Source: Paenibacillus sp. FSL K6-3182 (GTDB taxonomy: Bacteria > Bacillota > Bacilli > Paenibacillales > Paenibacillaceae). From it: a DNA stretch of 64,000 bases. The stretch is from assembly GCF_037976325.1 (NCBI RefSeq), contig NZ_CP150265.1, positions 4,893,501-4,957,500 on the forward strand, given 5' to 3'. The notes below the pieces were generated by a model. That model was not told the origin of the DNA. It saw only the letters and a list, made by a program, of their open reading frames with translations, and ran no database searches. Made by a program: the position numbers and the translations under genes. Of this stretch, positions 59,985 through 64,000 are shown piece by piece (position 1 is the first letter of the stretch; the number at the start of each line of letters is the position of its first letter).

Positions 59985-60356
59985 CTATTCCCAACGCTCG
60001 CTAATGAGGGAAATGACTTGTTGGAACGACAAATGAATCTCCTTAGCGGAGCCAATAAACGCTTTCACTAACTCATCCGTCAGCTCAGCTTCAATTTGCT
60101 TTAAGATCGCCTCATCTACATAAATGACACTGCCGAGCGTACTGCTCGTGCGAACATAACCTTCATCCTCCATAAGCTTAAAAGCCTTTTGCACTGTATT
60201 CGGATTAATGTTCAGTTGTGCAGCTATTTCTCGCCTAGACGGCAGCTTATCTCCCGATTCAACTTTCCCCAGCAGTATTTGCCTCTTCACATACAATGCG
60301 GCCTGCACGTATACGGGCTCCTTGTTGTTTAGCTTTAATTCATAAAAATTTAGCAC
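59985..60356 (-). CDS. GntR family transcriptional regulator, YtrA subfamily
   Basis: A 123-residue regulator: HTH GDKLPSRREIAAQLNINPNTVQKAFKLMEDEGYVRTSSTLGSVIY, and a short C-terminal helical part, the small-domain layout of YtrA rather than FadR or HutC. The chosen start is GTG at 60356, 8 bases from AGGTG; a GTG two codons upstream overlaps the ribosome site. A near-palindrome TTGCACTAGTACAA lies inside its promoter. It probably represses the whole operon until an envelope stress signal appears. Confidence 0.9.
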   Translation of the reverse strand: MLNFYELKLNNKEPVYVQAALYVKRQILLGKVESGDKLPSRREIAAQLNINPNTVQKAFKLMEDEGYVRTSSTLGSVIYVDEAILKQIEAELTDELVKAFIGSAKEIHLSFQQVISLISERWE

Positions 60357-60387
60357 GTACACATCACCTGCCTTATCTCTTGGTTGT

Positions 60388-60417
60388 ATTATTGCACTAG
60401 TACAATTTAGTTGTCAA
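60388..60417 (-). promoter_or_regulatory. Promoter and YtrA-type operator of the GntR/ABC operon
   Basis: On the minus strand TTGACA (60412-60417), an 18-base spacer and AATAAT (60388-60393) form a strong promoter. The near-palindrome TTGCACTAGTACAA (60392-60405) lies in the spacer, the expected place for a repressor. Confidence 0.75.
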
Positions 60418-60425
60418 TATGTAAC

Positions 60426-60461
60426 AAAAAAAGGAGCGTGATTTTGAGATCTGCTCCTTTT
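60426..60461 (-). terminator. Terminator of the acyltransferase/zinc-ribbon operon
   Basis: AAAAGGAGC pairs with GCTCCTTTT, and a long T-run follows on the minus strand. Confidence 0.85.
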
Positions 60462-60495
60462 CTTCGATGATATGTAATAAATCTTTCTAAACCTT

Positions 60496-61170
60496 TTAAA
60501 AATGAAACCTTTTCTTTATTTCCTCTTTAAATTGCCGATCCGAAAAAATAATCATGCCGATGATCGTGAGCAATGAGTAAACAATCGCTGCCACACTTGG
60601 CCAAATGACATCCGCTAATTGAAAAATAAATAAAATCGCAGGACATAGGCTGATGAAAAACATCGCTAATAAATAACCGATATCATTATGCCATAACGAT
60701 TTTTTTATAATGGCGAGCAGAGTCATCATAAAAGTTGCTGCCATACCAAACAGCGGAATGGCATAGGTGGTTGACCACTTCATAAACCCAACAAAAATAT
60801 CGATTACGAGTAAAAAAAGCGCTAATATCGCGTAATGAAACAATATCTTTTTGCCGATATGCGCCTTTGACAAAATCGTATCTTTTACGATCACCCATGC
60901 ATAGATTAACCCGGTCGTCACAATCGCAGACCACAATTTAGGATTGAGCTGCAACGTTAATAAATTAATCGTAATCGAGAGTACTATAGCCGATATCGTT
61001 AAAAACAAAAACAGCTTCGTACGTGTAAATACGGCTGTTTCTTGATGTAATTTTGCATAGGAGGGGTACTCTGACGCACTATTCCCGCGATTCCCAAGAG
61101 GCCTCGAGCATAACGGACAATAGTCGTGCTGATCGTCAACGCTCACATTGCATCGATTGCATAACCTCAT
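60496..61170 (-). CDS. Zinc-ribbon membrane protein (DUF6320-like)
   Basis: A 224-residue protein. The N-terminus has CNRCN and CPLCS, a four-cysteine zinc ribbon. It is followed by about six membrane helices (near residues 50-190). ATG at 61170 overlaps the stop of the preceding gene (ATGA), with GGGGGAGG just upstream, so it is translated with the acyltransferase. I recall this pairing with alcohol-acetyltransferase-like genes in other Firmicutes; the joint function is unknown. Confidence 0.78.
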   Translation of the reverse strand: MRLCNRCNVSVDDQHDYCPLCSRPLGNRGNSASEYPSYAKLHQETAVFTRTKLFLFLTISAIVLSITINLLTLQLNPKLWSAIVTTGLIYAWVIVKDTILSKAHIGKKILFHYAILALFLLVIDIFVGFMKWSTTYAIPLFGMAATFMMTLLAIIKKSLWHNDIGYLLAMFFISLCPAILFIFQLADVIWPSVAAIVYSLLTIIGMIIFSDRQFKEEIKKRFHF

Positions 61171-62438
61171 CCATTCCTCCCCCAATCATTTGAATATACT
61201 CTCACGTCAAGCTCAGCCTGAGCCGCTAAATAAGAGAAAAAATATTGCAGTATATCGGCTTCTACAATACTTCTCGTAAACGTAATCGTCAGCTTATCAT
61301 TAACCGTACAGACGCCGCAGCTTACTGGGCTTTTATTTGATGGATAGACTACAGCCTCAATAACGTCGATATAGTCATACATTTGCTGCGGCAAAATGAT
61401 GTTGCCAACATTGGATAACGTCATCGTTCTTCTGCTTTCTCCTAGTGTGCGAAAACCAAAATCAACAAACCAGCTTTTGAGAAACAGCGGAATAAAAAGA
61501 GTAGCTTTGTTGCGTTCGAGCGCTACATTGTTATAAATAATATTTTGCAAATTTTCTTTTCCAGTTTTCTGCTTTAACATTTCATTTACTCGAATAATGA
61601 GCTCATCAAATGAAGCGTCCTCGGTTACTTTTATTCCGATATTTACAACGCCAAAAAAATTGCGAAGCGTTCGCGACGGGAAGGCTTTGCGTAAATTGGC
61701 TGGAATAGATATGACCACCGGGGCATTCTGCTCACTAAATTTAATCCTTGTTTGATAAATAGAGTAAATGAGCAATGTCGTTAAATACGCTGTTATCGTA
61801 CAGCCCTTTTGCTTGGCAAGTGCATTCAATGCAGAAGCACTAACAACGCCGTGCACCACATTGTTTCCGAAGTGCTCAAAGCGTGTACCTTTAACATGAT
61901 AAGATTTGCTCGTTATCACTCGTTCAACATAACAATCCTTGTAATACCTGCGAAAGCTGTCCTCCATATCAAGCACATCCACTCCAGTATCCGCGAGCAA
62001 AATTTTCCCTTCAGGATCGATGTTTTTTCCCAAATATATGAGGTAATAGTATAAAAGTGATTTTAAAAATTCAATGGTTCCATTGCCATCCGTAAGGGAA
62101 TGAAAAACTTCAATCGATACTCTATTTTGATAATATAAAACCTTAAATAGGTAGCCATTATTCGTATTCGGATCAATATCCCGACATGGATACTGCTCGT
62201 CCTCTTCGATCACAATTTTCTCCGTATTTTCATCCAAGTAATTCCAAAACACACCTTTACGTAGTTTAACTGTAAACATCGGAAAACGATCAAATACGGT
62301 ATCAGCCGCTCTCTGCAAGGCGTCAGCATCTATTCTATCCTTCAATACGGCTGAAATTCGATAAACAGAGGTGTTTTTTGTATTCGTAACGGATGGAAAA
62401 AGCTTTGCAGCATTATCGAGTTTATACCATTTGTTCAA
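61167..62438 (-). CDS. Alcohol acetyltransferase/condensation-like acyltransferase
   Basis: A 423-residue protein of the CoA-dependent acyltransferase (condensation) superfamily. The HxxxDG active-site motif appears as EVFHSLTDGNG near residue 125, and there is a second conserved region, RTLRNFFGVVNIGI. It opens KWYKLDNAAKLFPSV, typical of alcohol O-acetyltransferase-like members. The start is TTG at 62438, 9 bases from AAGGAAG; the ATG nine codons earlier has none. The stop overlaps the zinc-ribbon gene start. It would acylate an alcohol, glycolipid or peptide using acyl-CoA; the product is unknown. Confidence 0.8.
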   Translation of the reverse strand: MNKWYKLDNAAKLFPSVTNTKNTSVYRISAVLKDRIDADALQRAADTVFDRFPMFTVKLRKGVFWNYLDENTEKIVIEEDEQYPCRDIDPNTNNGYLFKVLYYQNRVSIEVFHSLTDGNGTIEFLKSLLYYYLIYLGKNIDPEGKILLADTGVDVLDMEDSFRRYYKDCYVERVITSKSYHVKGTRFEHFGNNVVHGVVSASALNALAKQKGCTITAYLTTLLIYSIYQTRIKFSEQNAPVVISIPANLRKAFPSRTLRNFFGVVNIGIKVTEDASFDELIIRVNEMLKQKTGKENLQNIIYNNVALERNKATLFIPLFLKSWFVDFGFRTLGESRRTMTLSNVGNIILPQQMYDYIDVIEAVVYPSNKSPVSCGVCTVNDKLTITFTRSIVEADILQYFFSYLAAQAELDVRVYSNDWGRNG

Positions 62439-62521
62439 TTGGAATTTCTTCCTTTCTAGATTCATGCTGTTTAGCTCTTGTTTGTATAATCAATCGAATT
62501 TATTTACAATGAAAATCATAA

Positions 62522-62542
62522 ACTCTTGTGTAACATAAGAGT
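62522..62542. promoter_or_regulatory. Dyad upstream of the MerR gene
   Basis: ACTCTT-N9-AAGAGT sits 19 bases before the MerR start, in the divergent region shared with the acyltransferase operon. MerR-type sites are dyads of this size inside the promoter spacer. Confidence 0.4.
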
Positions 62543-62560
62543 CAATAGGAGCAGATTGAC

Positions 62561-63382
62561 ATGAGGACATACTACTCTATCGGAGAAACAGCCAAACGAA
62601 GCAGCACGACCATAGAAACCTTACGGCATTATGACAGAATTGGCTTGTTGAAGCCTGCAAAAGTAGATGTTCACACAGGTTATCGCTATTATTCAGATGA
62701 GGAATTGGTTTATCTGAACGTGATTAACTTTTGCAAACAACGAAGTATGCCTTTAAACGATATTAAAGAGTTGTTCGCAAATGACCATTATGAATATATT
62801 ATTCCTTGTCTAATAGCGACTGAAGATAAAATAGATCAGGAAATCAAACAACTGCAACAAACTAAAAAATTGCTTTTAGCTTTGAGAGAACAGTATGAAA
62901 CGCGTACGACACTCATACCTGAGCAGCTTTCCGATCATGTTTTTTCAAGCAAAATGATTCCAAAAAGAATGATCTTAACGTTTCCTTCTATCCAGCAGCC
63001 GAGCATTGAAAATTTCCAGCTGCTGCAAGATCTGCTCCTGCAATATAGCAGTGACGGCGAGGGAGGTTCATTTATTTTCGAACATACAGCATTTATATTG
63101 ACGACATTAGAGAAAGAGCAGTCTGAAAACCATTCTGTCCTATTTGGTGTCTGTGAAAAGTGGCCTGCTGAGGCAGACAATATGGCCGTATTGCCTGCCG
63201 GAACGTATATTTATGGTTATTGCTCCGAAGAGCAAAAACCATTGGCCATGCAAAATATGATTAATGATGCAAAAACGAAATATGATGCTGAACTAACATT
63301 TATTGTCCAATCGGTTATTTTTACAGGCATTTTTCAATGGGTATATGAACTTCAAGCGTTATTGGTGCCCTGTTCAGAGTAA
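62561..63382 (+). CDS. MerR family regulator with C-terminal effector domain (BmrR-like)
   Basis: A 273-residue MerR protein: HTH YSIGETAKRSSTTIETLRHYDRIGLLKPAKVDVHTGYRYYSDEELVYLNVINFCKQRSMPLNDIKELF, a coiled coil (about 85-115), then a GyrI/BmrR-like effector-binding domain of about 150 residues with VLPAGTYIYGYC near the ligand pocket. AGGAG is 10 bases before the ATG. It is divergent from the acyltransferase/zinc-ribbon operon and may respond to a drug or lipid-like ligand and control that operon. Confidence 0.9.
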   Translation: MRTYYSIGETAKRSSTTIETLRHYDRIGLLKPAKVDVHTGYRYYSDEELVYLNVINFCKQRSMPLNDIKELFANDHYEYIIPCLIATEDKIDQEIKQLQQTKKLLLALREQYETRTTLIPEQLSDHVFSSKMIPKRMILTFPSIQQPSIENFQLLQDLLLQYSSDGEGGSFIFEHTAFILTTLEKEQSENHSVLFGVCEKWPAEADNMAVLPAGTYIYGYCSEEQKPLAMQNMINDAKTKYDAELTFIVQSVIFTGIFQWVYELQALLVPCSE

Positions 63383-63388
63383 AAAGCA

Positions 63389-63438
63389 AACGGGACTGTC
63401 ACTCAAGGTCATAGACCTTAAGGGACAGTCCCGTTTTT
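63389..63438. terminator. Bidirectional terminator between MerR and PpsR-like genes
   Basis: AACGGGACTGTC pairs with GACAGTCCCGTT, with a second perfect AAGGTC-ATA-GACCTT hairpin nested inside and a T-run on the plus side. Confidence 0.88.
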
Positions 63439-63445
63439 TGTAAAA

Positions 63446-64000
63446 TTAAATATAGTCCATAATAAGTCCAGCCGTTTCTTCTATCGCTTTGTTCGTCACA
63501 TTGATAACGACGCAGCCTATTTGCTTCATTAACGCTTGCCCGTATTCCAGCTCTTCTATAATACGCTGAAATGTTGCATATTGGGACCCCGTAGGAAGTC
63601 CAAGCACTTTCAACCGCTCCGTACGGATATTCAGAATATGCTCAGCATCCATCGTAAGTCCAATGATGCGGCGGCTTGGAATTTTGAATAGCTCCATAGG
63701 TGGATTGACCTCTGGCATGATGGGCAAGTTCGCGGATTTTATGCCTTTATGCGCCAAATAGATACTTAACGGCGTTTTTGATGTACGGGATACGCCAATC
63801 AGAACGACTTGGGCTTGCAGCATGCCGCGAGCATCCCGACCGTCATCATATTTGACCGCAAACTCCATCGCTTCTATTCTCCGGAAGTAATCCTCATTCA
63901 TTTCATGGAGCAAGCCCGGTTGTCGTTTAGGTGTATTTCCATACGTGTCCACGAACGCCTGAAGCATCGGACCCATAATATCTACTGCGCGAATTTGAAA
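63446..64000 (-). CDS. PEP synthase/PPDK regulatory kinase-pyrophosphorylase (PpsR/YqfL family), 5' end cut off
   Basis: The frame is open from 64000 to a stop at 63446, so the N-terminus is missing; 184 residues of an expected 270 or so are seen. Family hallmarks are the P-loop-like VVLIGVSRTSKTPLSIYLAHKG, KSANLPIMPEVNPP, RRIIGLTMDAEHILNIRTERL and the C-terminal QIGCVVINVTNKAIEETAGLIM. The enzyme phosphorylates and dephosphorylates PEP synthase or pyruvate, phosphate dikinase; in Bacillus subtilis YqfL also affects gluconeogenic control. Apparently the last gene of its unit. Confidence 0.92.
   Translation of the reverse strand, partial: FQIRAVDIMGPMLQAFVDTYGNTPKRQPGLLHEMNEDYFRRIEAMEFAVKYDDGRDARGMLQAQVVLIGVSRTSKTPLSIYLAHKGIKSANLPIMPEVNPPMELFKIPSRRIIGLTMDAEHILNIRTERLKVLGLPTGSQYATFQRIIEELEYGQALMKQIGCVVINVTNKAIEETAGLIMDYI

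Noticed and set aside
1..64000. CRISPR arrays, tRNA or rRNA genes, insertion sequences, prophage
   Set aside because: I looked for regular spaced repeats, cloverleaf-type sequences, transposase or phage gene patterns and found none I could support.

Overview
The window looks like a chromosomal segment of a low-to-mid GC, spore-forming Gram-positive of the Paenibacillus type. The signs are strong AGGAGG ribosome sites with frequent GTG/TTG starts, Bacillus-style 7-1-7 Fur boxes, a full-length MprF, YwaC-type alarmone synthetase, YesM/YesN with a two-permease sugar importer that has no ATPase of its own, and many AraC and LacI regulators. I see no rRNA, tRNA, CRISPR array, insertion sequence or prophage. 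The genus is inference.

Region 1 (1-5533) is a heme-acquisition locus of the Isd kind. Three NEAT-domain genes run leftward and a heme ABC importer (binding lipoprotein, permease, ATPase) runs rightward, with Fur boxes between them. The ATPase gene is fused in frame to an IsdG-type heme monooxygenase, and a good internal ribosome site sits just before the enzyme domain. Region 2 (5584-9264) is a sugar-metabolism operon (Gfo/Idh/MocA oxidoreductase, TIM-barrel isomerase, CBM9-like protein) with a divergent AraC regulator. Region 3 (9355-13910) is a second iron locus: an orphan siderophore-binding lipoprotein, a Btr-like regulator (AraC head plus a substrate-binding tail related to that lipoprotein) and an ABC exporter, each behind its own Fur box.

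Region 4 (14109-25340) holds a lone Gfo/Idh oxidoreductase, a SIMPL protein, a MarR/small-alarmone-synthetase/membrane-protein operon, two MarR-linked drug exporters with palindromic operators (one palindrome occurs twice, identically), an old-yellow-enzyme reductase and an SDR. Region 5 (25489-29938) holds mprF, a squalene/phytoene-synthase-like gene with an altered second metal motif, and a YdcF-type gene.

Region 6 (29982-45902) appears to be a catabolic island. A PhyH dioxygenase/TIM-barrel/AraC operon, a YesM/YesN two-component system, two paralogous solute-binding lipoproteins and two permeases are followed by a UbiD-family decarboxylase and a second PhyH dioxygenase with a divergent AraC regulator. 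Its substrate cannot be read from sequence. Region 7 (46005-52765) has a coupled GNAT/DUF1835 pair, a LacI regulator, and a hexuronate unit (BH0493-type uronate isomerase plus SDR mannonate oxidoreductase) facing its own LacI regulator across a perfect 20-bp palindrome.

Region 8 (52800-64000) contains a HEAT-repeat alkylation-repair-like protein, a Crp/Fnr regulator, two alpha/beta hydrolases around a MerR gene, a ytr-like GntR/ABC operon with an unrecognised 441-residue exported protein, an acyltransferase coupled to a zinc-ribbon membrane protein, a second MerR regulator, and a PpsR/YqfL-type kinase-pyrophosphorylase cut by the window end.
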